From contig JAKZZE010000009.1 in NCBI GenBank assembly GCA_024220505.1, positions 1,914,792 to 1,978,791 on the forward strand: 64,000 nucleotides of DNA, in the 5' to 3' direction. The position numbers and the translations under genes are program-made. Positions 11,548 through 22,316 of this stretch are shown piece after piece. Origin of the DNA: Rhizopus arrhizus (lineage: Eukaryota > Mucoromycota > Mucoromycetes > Mucorales > Rhizopodaceae). The notes beneath the pieces are model-generated. The model was not told the DNA's origin. It did not search any database and saw only the letters and a list, made by a program, of their open reading frames with translations. The stretch's first letter is position 1. Each line of letters opens with the position of its first letter.

Positions 11548-12776
11548 ATGTCTCGTCGTGCTGCCACCCCCATCAACGTTCCCAGCAATGCTCCCAAGAG
11601 AGCAAGAATTTCCATGAGCATTGCTGGATCATCATCCACCGTTGTTCCTGTTTCTGCTGCTGCTCCTGCTCCTGCTCCTGCTCCTGTTCCTGTTCCTGTT
11701 GCAAGCTTCAGTAGCTTTACAGCTCCTCGCTTGGAGAGCCCTGTTGGCACTGAAGCCATCGGAGCAGCCTCTGGTCTCGCACCAGAGATAATAGCTGCTC
11801 AGATACAGCAATTACAACAATTGCTGCAGCAACAGCAACAGCAGCAGCAACAGCAGCAGCAGCAACACCGAGCTTCAGAAGCTGAGGTCGACGCGGCCAA
11901 AAAAGAATGCAGTGTAAGTTTAGGACATATTTATTAAATTAGTAATTGTAATTTAATAACTATATTTTATACCTTTCTGTGTCATATAGAGTTATTTAGC
12001 AGAATACTACCGTGATTACGTTGTTGGTCGCAGAAGCGAATTTGACTTGGACGTTACCTTCGCCCATAAAAATAACAGAAAAGTCAAGGCATTGTTGTAT
12101 GAGCAAGCCAGAAAGCACCATCGTTTTGATTTGCTCACCACCTCACAAATAAATGCTATAATTAGGAGCAAGTATTCCTACATGATGAGCAAGGCCAAGG
12201 GGAAGACAGTTGTTTCACCAAAAACTACCTGTCGTAGCCGTATAAATACGGTGAGTATTTAATATTTTGAAGATTATACTATAAAATATAGGAAATACTT
12301 ACATTGATACCTTACAATAGAAACTCTCTAACAGGAGATCTGTTTATATGGCTAACCCTTCCGCGTTCGACGCCCGTTTCCCGTTCGCTGGTAAAATTCT
12401 GACTGTTGACTGGACGTCAGATGAAGAAGATGGGCCAGAGGACGAGAACGGCCGTACGTTCGTGGTCAAAAGGCCATCATTTAGAAGCAACGAAGTAAGC
12501 AAAATGTTGTTGACAAGTTTCATCTTCTAATATACCTTAATTAATCTATAGGTGGTGCAATTCCACGAAGAGTTGCAAAAACGATACAAGGAGTCGATGA
12601 AGAAAAAGGGGGCTCCACCAACTATTAGAAGAATAATAGAAAACGTTGAGGTGGAGTTCCCCGACAAACTTGATGATGCCGATTTTCCTTCCTGGGCTTT
12701 TTCTTCTTCTGCTCTTGGTTTTCCAACCTCTGTTTCTGCTTCTTCCTCTTTTGCGACTTCCAGTTCAATGCAGTAG
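11548..12776 (+). CDS. Four-exon gene of unknown function, polyQ N-terminus
   Basis: Exons 11548-11913, 11990-12250, 12321-12494 and 12552-12776, all phase 0 with GT-AG introns (70-76, 70 and 57 bases). The predicted protein is 341 residues. The N-terminus is low complexity: an Ala-Pro run (~residues 32-50), then about 15 consecutive Gln near residues 94-108. Exon 2 holds a basic helical module (NRKVKALLYEQARKHHRFDL). Exon 3 has the acidic patch SDEED and ends in VVKRPSFRSNE. Exon 4 starts VVQFHEELQKRYKES and ends in a Ser-rich tail. It looks like an intact paralogue of the broken gene at 6628-8536. It is convergent with the Tnp2 gene, with 161 bases between stop codons. It could be a host gene or an accessory gene of that transposon. 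No function is assigned. Confidence 0.75.
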
Positions 12777-12873
12777 GCATTCTTCCCCTTTTTTTTTTCT
12801 TGGTTTGTTGTTTCTTCACAAATTGAATAAAAATTTTTAAAAAAAAGTCTATTGAATGATTCTTTAGTAAAAT

Positions 12874-12921
12874 ATATAATAAAACAATAATAATAATAAT
12901 AATAATAAATGAATGAATGAA
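12874..12921. repeat. Microsatellite (ATA)n and (ATGA)n
   Basis: About nine AAT/ATA units followed by three ATGA units lie between the convergent stop codons of the two genes. Confidence 0.85.
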
Positions 12922-12937
12922 CGCTTCGACATAGTTT

Positions 12938-15653
12938 TTACATATAGATCCGTCTTGGGAGAGAAAGTGTAAGAATATGATTATCTAAATATGACTTCAC
13001 TGCTACTGGATTGTGAATTTTGTGAACAGGAAGTATATTTTGTTGTGAGACTGGGTCAAACTGGTTTTTCCACACTTGAATGCCAGTATCATCAAAGGAG
13101 GGAAAGTGATGGGTCGCATGGCTGTACCAATTGACAAATGCAAAGTAATGAGTGTAGTGGTTAAATGAATGTGTAAAGAGATAAGAAATTTGACCAATGC
13201 GTATTTCGTTGTTGATAATAGCTTGGATAATGCAGGAGGATGAAGAAGTTGAAGTATTTTTTGATGATGTATATTTTTGTCCAAGCAAGTTTATATTTTT
13301 AAATGAATGAATAATATTGCTGATAAACGTGCCAGGGATGAGTGCATAGGTATAGGTGTAGTAATTAATTAATGATTCATAGTGTTCTGGGCATATAAGT
13401 TGAGTTCGATTGTCGAAATTTAAAGGAAAGGATGTGGGTGGCAGAGGCTCACTACCAGTTATTGTTGAATTGAATAAGCTAGGTCCGTCTATGAAACGAG
13501 AGTAATCAAATGGCGTTAAACCACTCTCGTCATTCGTAACCTCACCTATCTCTTCTATAAATTTAATTAGTAGGAGTATGTCTTCGTTTGTTGAATTTAT
13601 AAAGGAATGTAAAGAATATACTAGATCTTGTGTGTGAACATTTTGAATAAACATAGTAGCATAAGTGGTTTCAAATCCAGTCTTAAAATTGATGTTGATA
13701 TGTTTCATATCGCCATTGAGACGTTCAAAGCCATAAAGCCAAAAAGAGTATGAGGGACCAAAGTCCAGGAAGCTTTCTTTTAAATGAAGATGCATATGCA
13801 TATTTGGGGTGGGCATAGATTCACCATACAGCTCGACACAGGTCTTGCCAAAGTTTTTCATCAATAGATGTGCGGTATCTATGTCTTCTACTGTGATGGA
13901 AGGGCCAGTGACCAGCTTCACAGCATCGACATACCGCAACCAGTTTGTAAAATGTTCACCTGCCAGTTTTTGTTTGAGCAGGAAAGGTGACAGCACAACA
14001 ACCCAGGTTCTCCACTCATCTGATTTCATATTAGCAAAAGCACCAGAGATTTTTCCTATTTTTTTTAAAAAAAAAGAAAAAAAAATAAGTATTTTGTTCC
14101 ACCATGAAATAAAGCTTTATTCCATGTATATATAAACACGATCAAGCAGTATTACATACCTTCAGATAGCTTAGCGTATTGCTGAGGAATGCTGATAGTA
14201 GTCGACTCTGTTGCCATTGCTGGAAAATCAGTAGAAACAAGCAAGCCAAAATCCTGCCAGACTTCAATCATTTTCTTAGGTGTTCCAAGAAATAAGTTAT
14301 GCATTGGATCGACAGTTACATATCTCACCACATCAAAGTAAGGAAGTCGATGTACTTCACTCCACTTTGTACCAGAACTTGCCTGTTTTTCTTCTTGTTG
14401 TGCCTTGTGCGTAGCAGTCAACCAGTCATACGCATCAAATCTTTGCTGTTCCCACGTTCTTTGCACCCAGTTTTCATCGTTGAAATCAGAAAAGTTTGGT
14501 TTTGAAGACCTGGTACCAGTTGATAGACGGCCAAAAGCAGTTGAGCACTTGTTACATGCTTTAGTAGCCATGGCGCCCATGTATCCAGCTACTTTTCTTG
14601 CTGCAGGCATATCACAATTGATGGACATCAATGCCACACGAACTAGTTCTCCGTTAGGATTTTCGTAAGTGGGCATTATAACACCATTGTACAGTACAAG
14701 CAATTCATCTACCAATGGCTTCAAGAAGTTTTGGATTTGATCATCATTGGGCTCATGTGGTCCAGGAATAACACCTGCCAAAACGATGTTGGAAAACTTC
14801 ATACGTGTATTTCTTGGCAGATTGTTGATTGCAAGGTAAATGGCACCACTAGAATGCTTCATGTTGTCACTTGGCTGGAACCAATCCACATTCAAGGATA
14901 CCATCAATGATCTTGGTTGACTGGTAAAAATTTGCCCGTTTGAATCCACAAGCTGATTCCAAACTCTGCCATCGTATATGTCGAACATAACATCTTCATC
15001 AACTGATCTTCTTCTCCATTGCTCAATTTGTTGTTCAAAACTGGGTCGCATAAAGAACTTTTTTAAAGTCTCAGTAATTGAGTTGTAGGGATACTCAAGC
15101 ACTGGCTTTAAACTGCTGCCTGCAAAAAGAGCATTTCCACATGGTTGTGCTTGTCGATAAGGGTTGTGAGGGAAGCGTACATAGCCACAGGAGCGAGAAT
15201 GCAAGCTTCCAGAAGTGTAAACGCTTCGACAAGCAGAGCAAACAAGAAAACGGGACAAACCATTGCTGGCAGTGGAATAATTGACCATAGTACGGGCAGT
15301 AGAGATCTTTGTAGGAATCTCCATACCATGGCCAAGAGAACGGACAAAGAAGGAAAGAAAGGCCAACAAGTCTTCACCGGCTTTCACCGAGAGGTGCTTT
15401 GCTTGAAAAAGCACAATGAACAACAGCAAGAGGTGACGAAGCTGTTCTTCATTACTCATTCCTTCCTCTTCGTCAATATTCATTCCGTCTAACAAGTTGC
15501 AAAATACATTTCAATAAATAAAACCTTTCTTATATTAAATACTTTGCTGATTAAAAATATACCTTCAGTTACTGGTTCAGGAATGGCTGATGAGTATTCG
15601 ACAGTTTCCTCCCCGTTGTCGTTAGCTTCAGATACTCTTCTCGATTCTATTTT

Positions 15654-15697
<44 letters not shown>

Positions 15698-15873
15698 AAA
15701 ATTAGCACGTTTGGATTTCTATTGAAAAATAAAACAAAAAAACCTCTATTTCTAACTCTGTCGATAAGTTCATGACCTCTTACAGTTCTCTTTGCAAGCA
15801 TTCTGAATCCATTGGGATGGTTGCTGCATTCAGAACAGGTACAAATAATTTTGGTGGTGTTGAAGTTGTTCAT
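12938..15873 (-). CDS. Tnp2 transposase of a CACTA/Plavaka-like DNA transposon
   Basis: Exons on the minus strand: 15873-15744, 15646-15563, 15488-14160 and 14055-12938. They give one continuous 886-residue frame with phase 1 junctions. The first residues hold a Cys pair motif (CTCSECSNHP) as in the N-terminal zinc-binding region of fungal Tnp2 proteins. The core shows the family signatures: VSLNVDWFQP, IYLAINNLPRNTRMKF, VIPGPHEPN, LMSINCDMPAARKVAGYMG, ACNKCSTAFG, RLPYFDVVRYVTVDPMHNLF, then GAFANMKSDEWRTWVVVLSP and MHMHLHLKESFLDFGP. Known Tnp2 proteins catalyse cut-and-paste transposition with an RNase H-like fold. The frame is open and splice sites are good, so it may be functional. The element ends could not be identified by eye. 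It is convergent with the polyQ gene. Confidence 0.88.
15655..15696. repeat. Long poly-T tract in Tnp2 intron 1
   Basis: About 42 consecutive T on the plus strand (poly-A in the minus-strand transcript), inside the first intron of the transposase gene and close to its 3' splice site. Confidence 0.9.
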
Positions 15874-17252
15874 GTTTATATTTTTTAAATTTGGAAATAG
15901 CAAAGAAAATTGGTAGAAAGAGAAAATATGCCTGATAAAAAAAAACATGTTAAATTTAAAAAACAAAGTCGGTGCTTAAAGTAACGTTTTTTTTTTCCCT
16001 CGTTTTGTTTCATGGAATACTCTAGATGCCAAAGGCATAAGAAAAAAGGAAAGCTCAAGCACTGGTCAAATGTAAGTTTATTAAAAAAAATAACAACCAA
16101 GTCTAATGTCGATTTCTTTTTTTTTTTTTTTTTTTTTTTTTACAGTAGGAATTCCTAATGGGACACATTCGGATGATGAACATTAACCTCATGAGAGAAG
16201 CTGTTCTTTCCAACATGACAAAGCTATAAGAATATCAAACTTTTATTACTGCTTGCTGCTGAAAATTCCTCTTTGGTAACGGAAGTTGGCAATGTTAACA
16301 TCTCTAATGGCTAATGGCTGATGGCTAATGGCTAATGGCTAATGGCCTAATGGCAAATTACACCCATGTGTAAACATGAGGTAAGTAATGAACCAGTGTA
16401 AGCTTAAAAACATATATTCTCTTGTATTATTTGTCATAAAAAATAATAAAGCCATCTATTTACTTGAAAAACAAAAACGCTGTACTTGTATGTGTTAATT
16501 ATAACAAAATGTGAGCAAAGCTTCTTTATTTTTTATTCTTTTTAGAATATACAAGTATTCTTTTGTTATAACATAAAAGCATTTGCATTTCTATAAAGTA
16601 TATTTGCTCTAGATTATTGTTTTCATTTGAATAAGGAACCTTTTATTGCTATATTCTTTTTTTTTTTCGCTGTCTTTTTTTTTTAACTGTGTCTTTTTTT
16701 TTAACTTTGTCTTTTTTTTTTACTTTTAATCTTTCAGCTTCTTTTTTTTTTTTTTTACTAAACGCAACTATTTTGTTACGTTCTGTTACACATTTCCAAT
16801 GAGCTTAGCTAAAGATCACAGATTGCCTTCCTAATATGTATTCTTCTGTACAAAATAATCGCACGGTGCTTTTGATTTCCGCATTTTGCCCTCAAAAATA
16901 AAAAAAAGAAAATATCGGTCTTTAAACAATGGAGAGAAATACGCTTTCCAAAAAAAGATCGTTTGTAAAAAAAGACATTTCTTTAAAAACATGAATAACT
17001 CCATGAATATTTACCCTACAAATAAAATAATAACATCGTTAAATTTCTTTATTTTTTTCGCATCTAAATCTTTTTTCAAAATTCGAAAATGATCAATACA
17101 GCAAGATTTAATTTTTTTCACGAAAAAAAGTAACAATTTGTTACCCAAACGAAGAGCAATCTTGCGCAATCCGGTACCTAATTGGAACGATTATTTGCAG
17201 TGTGAGAAAAAGAGGCGGCCCTGGCCAACATAGCACATATCAATATCGACAA
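15874..17252. other. Gene-free AT-rich region
   Basis: T runs at about 16117-16141 and 16660-16760. An ORF at 16886-17092 is Lys-rich and built on A runs, without a recognisable motif. No gene is supported. Confidence 0.5.
16306..16351. repeat. Seven-base tandem repeat (TAATGGC)n
   Basis: About six units of taatggc, one changed to tgatggc and one with an extra c. Confidence 0.9.
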
Positions 17253-17325
17253 GCCCGGCTAGCTCAATCGGTAGAGCGTGAGACTCTTAATCTCAAGGTT
17301 GGGGGTTCGACCCCCCCGTCGGGCT
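17253..17325 (+). tRNA. tRNA-Lys(CTT)
   Basis: A 73-base cloverleaf without an intron. The acceptor stem GCCCGGC pairs with GTCGGGC with one G-T wobble. The D arm has TAGCTCAATCGGTAGAGC (A box). The anticodon stem TGAGA/TCTCA encloses the loop CTCTTAA, so the anticodon is CTT. The T arm is GGGGG-TTCGACC-CCCCC (B box). No CCA is encoded, as usual in eukaryotes. Confidence 0.97.
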
Positions 17326-18346
17326 GTGGTCTTGTGCACCTCCTTTGCTTTTTTCTATGATAGTTTCATACTACCATATGTTTTTGTTACGTTGAAAGAA
17401 GACATACAGTAAATATTTTTGTCACATCTTTTGATTCTACTTTTGGTATGTTAAACAAGAATTCCTTTTCAAGTAATTATTAGCAAGTTACCATTGATGA
17501 CTCACAAGAAGTAGAAGTATTATGAACCATGACTCACAAGAAGTACTTAGCAACTATCAAGATGACTCATGTTAAATAATGACTGTATATGAATTACCTT
17601 TGTATTTTAATATAAATAGCCCTGAATAATAACAGTAATAAAAGACATCATCTATTTACATAAAAGCTATTATTCTACGTTATATCTCCTTTTATATTTA
17701 TTTGTAAAACAAGCTTGACATTTTTTTGTACCACGCCAGTGTAACACACACAATGGGAAAATATTAAAAAATTGTACTGTTGTAACACACAAGAATAAAA
17801 CGGCGGAATTTAAATCGTTGCAGTTTATAACGAACGCCTTGCAGTTTACAACAACCACCTTACACTATACAACAACCGCCTCTTATGTTATAACAACCAT
17901 TGAAAATACCAAAAACAGAACAAAACATAAAATCCAAAAACATATAAATAACCCCAAATAATAATCTCAAAAAAGACTTCACTTCTTAACTTCTAACTTC
18001 CTAACTTCTCTCTTATTTTATTTTTACTTTTTCTTTTTATCAAATAAATATTCTTTTAAAGAGGCAAACTATCTCTTATTTTATTTAACATCAAGAACAA
18101 GAAGTCCCTTGAAGCTATTATACTTCATTGTAAATCCCCTTTTTTATTTTACTTTATCTTTTTATTTTTATTCTACCTTAACTAAAACAGTTTGATCTAC
18201 TTTATAAGATCTGGTGGTCACTATAACAAGCGAATCAAGCCAATCCAACTCATATAAAAGCAATTATTATACCAATTACAACTTAAATCTGTTTATTTAA
18301 ACCTCAACTCAACACACTCAAGCGAACTAGTAAAAATTTATTACAT
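17326..18346 (+). mobile_element. LTR-like sequence (family D type) downstream of tRNA-Lys
   Basis: Plus-strand similarity to the family D LTR/leader region at 41200-41820 (minus) is clearest at 18085-18225. There, aagtcccttgaagc, cttcattgtaaa, gtttgatctact and aagatctggtggtcact recur in the same order. The motif TGGTGGTCACT at 18212-18222 has the TGG start of a tRNA primer-binding site and occurs three more times near the family D gag. The segment also has a short duplication at 17497-17545 and acaacaacc-type repeats at 17815-17900. The 3' side is cut by the IS1595-like gene region at 18347. Confidence 0.6.
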
Positions 18347-18503
18347 CATCTCACTACGGCAAAACGAGCTTCCGTTGCGGAGATGCTTCGTATCTATCGG
18401 CTGATCTCGGAATGATAACAAAGCTTGTAAAAAATATAAAAAGAGATGCTTTTTCTTTTTTTTTTTCTTTCCTTCATCTGTTTCTCCATTTCATAAAAAC
18501 CTC

Positions 18504-19830
18504 ATGTCTTCCAACGCTGCTAACAACATGCCAACTCTTGCCTATATTGCCGAAAAAACTATGACGGCTGACTGTACCATAAAGTAAGTTCGTTTTTAAA
18601 TGGGAGGGAACGTAACTAAAGGCAACTGGTATAAGTTATTTAAAGGAAAATGGCGCTTTTTTTTCTACACGCAAGTGTAAAGAAGGTTCTGAAATGCGCT
18701 TGAACCAGTCAAGCCGAGATGGATTCTTTTGGCGATGTGGCTCAAGGAACTGTGCGTGCGGTCGTAGCCGTATTTCTTACCTGGACGGCTCCTTTTTCCA
18801 AGGTCGCAAGTCCATCATCCACCAAACACTATTGGTAGTGTACCTCTTTCTATTACAAGTTCCAAATGGAACAATATCTACCATGACTGGTCTTAGTCTG
18901 CCAACGGTCCGCAGCATTATTAAGGACATATACCAAATAATGGAGGCAGATCTGCGAATTGAAGATGTACAAGTCGGTACGTGATGCTTTGTTTACATCA
19001 GAGTATGTGATTAACAAGTCATACTTAGGTGGAGTTAACAGTGTTGGGCAGCCAATTGTCGTTGAAATAGACGAAAGTAAGTTTGGCAAGCGAAAATATA
19101 ATAAGGGAAAGAGGGTAGATGGTGTTTGGGTTGTTGGGGGTGTAGAGCGTACGCCCGAGCGTAGGGTGTTCTTGTTGACGGTACCTAACCGCAATCAAAA
19201 TACCTTGAAGTTAATAATCGATACATTCGTAAAGGATGGTAATGATTAGAATATGTATATGCTAGATGATCAGTGCACCTAATCATTGATGACAGGCTCC
19301 CATGTTATGGTAGATTGCTGGAAAGGCTATAAAGGGATTGACAGTGATCCAAGCCGAAACTTGATTGTTGAAACGGTCAATCACTCAAAAACGTTCCGTG
19401 ATCCGAAGACAGGTGCTTGTACTAATACTATTGAAGGTATGTACTTGTGTAGACCGTAGAATTCTTAAACTATGCTAACAGCCTGCTACTAGGCACCTGG
19501 AATGGTATCAAACGAGGAGTGACTAGTCGTCACCGCACAGCATCGATGATGCCATGGAAGTTAGTGGAGTTCATATGGCGTAGGAAACATGCCAGTAATC
19601 ACTGGAAGGCAATGCTTGCTTGCTTTTCGCAAGTGTCGTTCAATAGAGCAGGCATTGCCGACCAAGGTCCACTGGTATCTTTGCTGACTACCGTCTTAGA
19701 GGATAGCATTAGTGATCAAGGGGAAATGGAACCAATTATTTTCATCTCAGATGAGGATTCCGAAAACGAATACGATGAAGATTATACTCCTACTTCTCGT
19801 ACCACCATGAAAAAGCCCCGCACTGCTTAA
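18504..19830 (+). CDS. IS1595/ISXO2-like (Merlin-type) DDE transposase
   Basis: Five exons (18504-18583, 18636-18976, 19029-19238, 19296-19436, 19493-19830) give exactly 370 codons with GT-AG introns of 51-57 bases. The N-terminal half has Cys-rich sequence (FFSTRKCKEG, FFWRCGSRNCACG) like the zinc ribbon of this family, then a helix-turn-helix-like stretch (TISTMTGLSLPTVRSIIKDI). The catalytic triad is visible as EIDESKFGKRK (first Asp), VMVDCWKGY (second Asp) and TNTIEGTWNGIK (Glu). The C-terminal tail is acidic and then basic. Proteins of this family move DNA by cut and paste; in eukaryotes they occur in Merlin elements. No terminal inverted repeat was found by eye, so it may be an orphan or host-resident copy. 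A truncated near-identical copy lies at 43899-45398. Confidence 0.85.
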
Positions 19831-20079
19831 AATAAACAAATAAAACTTTCATAAATAACCATACAAATCAGGGCCATATAGTGCCTATTTTCTTGCTTCA
19901 ATAATGTCCGCTAGTTGCCTTTTTGGGACATAAATGTTACACCATCTGAGAGTAAATTGTCCGAGCTTTCGAATGATGTATAGCTTATGCCTATATGCTT
20001 GATTTTAGCTCCGCTACAGGCTTGCAAAAATGTGGACGGTAAATCTTTCATTTAGCCGTCAAGGAGCATCAAGGTTAGG

Positions 20080-20694
20080 CAATGAGTGACCGACAACAAA
20101 CAGTGCACTTTAATGAGACCAAGCTCAGCGTATAGGGCTTTGATGGTGCTGATCACTATTGGAAACGGCCAAGTGACCTTCTTCAACATCATGACCTGGA
20201 TTTTGCAATCAATCACGGAGCTAGCAAAATGATGCCCTGGGGTTGTATAATCTCTGAAGGACCAGGATATACTTGCTAAATTTACGATGGAAACTTGAAC
20301 TTGGGTGTTTACCAGCATATTTTGAACACTACGCTTCGTGATACTATGAAGTACTACAATTTCGACTGGCCCAACATTTAGTTTTAGCATGATAATAACA
20401 CAAAGCACAAGGCATAATCTACAATAGCCTAGTTATGTAGTCACCAAGAGAGCTATGTTAACTATTGGTCAGCTTAGATCCCCGACTTAAATTCAATCGA
20501 GCACGTAGGACATCAATTGAAGTTGAAACTCAACTATTACGAACATAGAGCAAAGAACACGGATGTGTTTTGGGAACGAGTTGATGAAATATGAAATGAC
20601 TTCCATAAAGATCTTTGCCAAGGACATATAGATAACATTCCGGAAAGAACTCAAGAGATTATTAATAGAAAAGTAGGACCAACTAAATATTAAT
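20080..20694 (+). pseudogene. Decayed Tc1-like transposase (family 3)
   Basis: With stops tolerated, the plus strand reads as a Tc1 transposase: FNETKLSV, a WGCIISEGPGYTC block, a HDNNTKHKA block (second Asp), and DLNSIEHVGHQLKLKLNYYE (Glu), ending VGPTKY-stop at about 20694. At least seven in-frame stops and some frame changes are present. It is clearly different in sequence from the family 2 copies. The rest, to 20920, shows no gene. Confidence 0.8.
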
Positions 20695-20924
20695 AAATAA
20701 GTTCATTCCGTTCAAATTTTCATTTTTTCAAATTTTCAAATTGCGCGCCTCATACTTCCTTCAATACTTATCCAATAGGGCATAAACTCTTTCGGATTTT
20801 TCAAGACATGTAGAAGATTTACTATGTGGGAACAGAGGCAGTTTGTGCCATTGTAACAGGATGTGCGCTACAAAAACCAAGAAAAATGGATTCCTTGCAG
20901 CAGTTTTGTGACCTACTGTAAAGT

Positions 20925-21400
20925 CGACATTGATAGATATAAGGTTTAATGCAAGATTGTAATTAAAATAAAACAAGATAAAAGTTAAGTTAAATAAGAC
21001 GATGTATGTCGTATTTTCGTTATTACACTTAAATATCGAGTGAGATTGATCAAGATCTCCATGTTATATAATTTAAAACTATCTTTATCCAACACTACTG
21101 ATATATAGCATTCAGTATATATAGTCAACTTTAGTAGCTCATATTTTGTAGCTGTGGTTCCTTCATTACTAATTTTATAAAGACGTCATCTGTATTTAAT
21201 GGGCTCTCTTCTCTGTCTTCACTCAATAAAAAAGCTCAAATAACTCATCGATTAACAAATTTCAATTTTTACTTTATTTTGAACTGTAATCCAGAATACA
21301 CCATCCCAAACATCACAACAATGATTAATTTCAGGTTAATGTATCCTTTTAGAATATGCTTTGTATTAATGATGGTTCTTTGTGCTGCTGTCGTAAGGTT
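20925..21400 (+). mobile_element. Old LTR A-like relic split by an LTR C-like relic
   Basis: 20925-21003 resembles the first part of LTR A (gtcgacattgatagatataag...), and 21320-21400 resembles a later part (ccttttagaatatgctttgtattaatga). Between them, from about 21008 (TGTCGTATTTTCG) to 21300, lies sequence related to LTR C. Shared motifs are tttaatgggctctctt, actcaataaa and actcatcgatta. Both are well diverged. Confidence 0.6.
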
Positions 21401-21739
21401 AAAAAAAATACAGTAGCGGACAAAACTGGTGCACAAAAATTAAAATCAACATTGTATCTCCGCCATATGTCTGCGACTTTTGTGGCATATACCATCTGAA
21501 AGACAGTCCAAAATATACATTATGTTATGTAAACCGGAACTGTGCCGGACATCCCCCAGGCATAAGGTCATTTTTAGTGATTTTTTGCATATTTCAATTT
21601 TCGCCAAAAATGTAGTGCTTGTCTAGCCTTCTTTCAATTTTCCCCATATCTCTCCCGTTTGCTTTCAGATTTCACCGCATATTAGTGAATTTTAGTAGCT
21701 CTTAAAAAATATAGAAAACCGTAGTTATTTTGTATTTCC

Positions 21740-22307
21740 TGTTGTAGAACAGTAACTGATCGTAGTAGACATTGATAAATATAAGTCTTAATACAAGATC
21801 ATAATTAAATAAAATAAAAATATAAGTTTATTTAAATAAGATCATACAATCAATTCCAATTAAACATATTCTTTTAGAATATGCTTTGTATTAATAAGAG
21901 TTCTTTGATAAGAAGAAGTATCAACTAAAATAACAAGATCCAATCCAATATCAGGAATATTGCTAATCTTTCACATAATTGAAATAACGCGTAAAATAAC
22001 CTTATTCAAATCAGTGAGGAATTCCCAGAATAAAAGATAATCTATGACAGACATACAAAAGAACAAATGAAAAGTTTTCATAATCATAATTATAGATGAC
22101 ACTTGCTAAAGTACCTGAATATTAGAAGAACGCTTACAATAGAAGATATCAAGCCACTCACTCAATAAGATATAAATACCTACCTTCAATTAGAATAATT
22201 TTTACTTTAACTTAAACTGAAATAAAGATCAGTCTCAAAAAGTACTCAAACTGTTTCTTGATCTTTGTTTCTACCTTTTATTTTATTACATTAACCATTA
22301 TACAACA
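21740..22307 (+). repeat. 5' LTR, family A
   Basis: 568 bp, TGTTGTAGAACAG ... TTATACAACA. It has a tataaatacc motif near 22180 and aataaag near 22226, plausible promoter and polyadenylation signals of an LTR. Confidence 0.95.
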
Positions 22308-22316
22308 TTTTACTTT

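Noticed and set aside
14299..15492. Several plus-strand ORFs of 68-115 codons over the Tnp2 gene
   Set aside because: Shadows of the minus-strand transposase; no independent motif or codon support.
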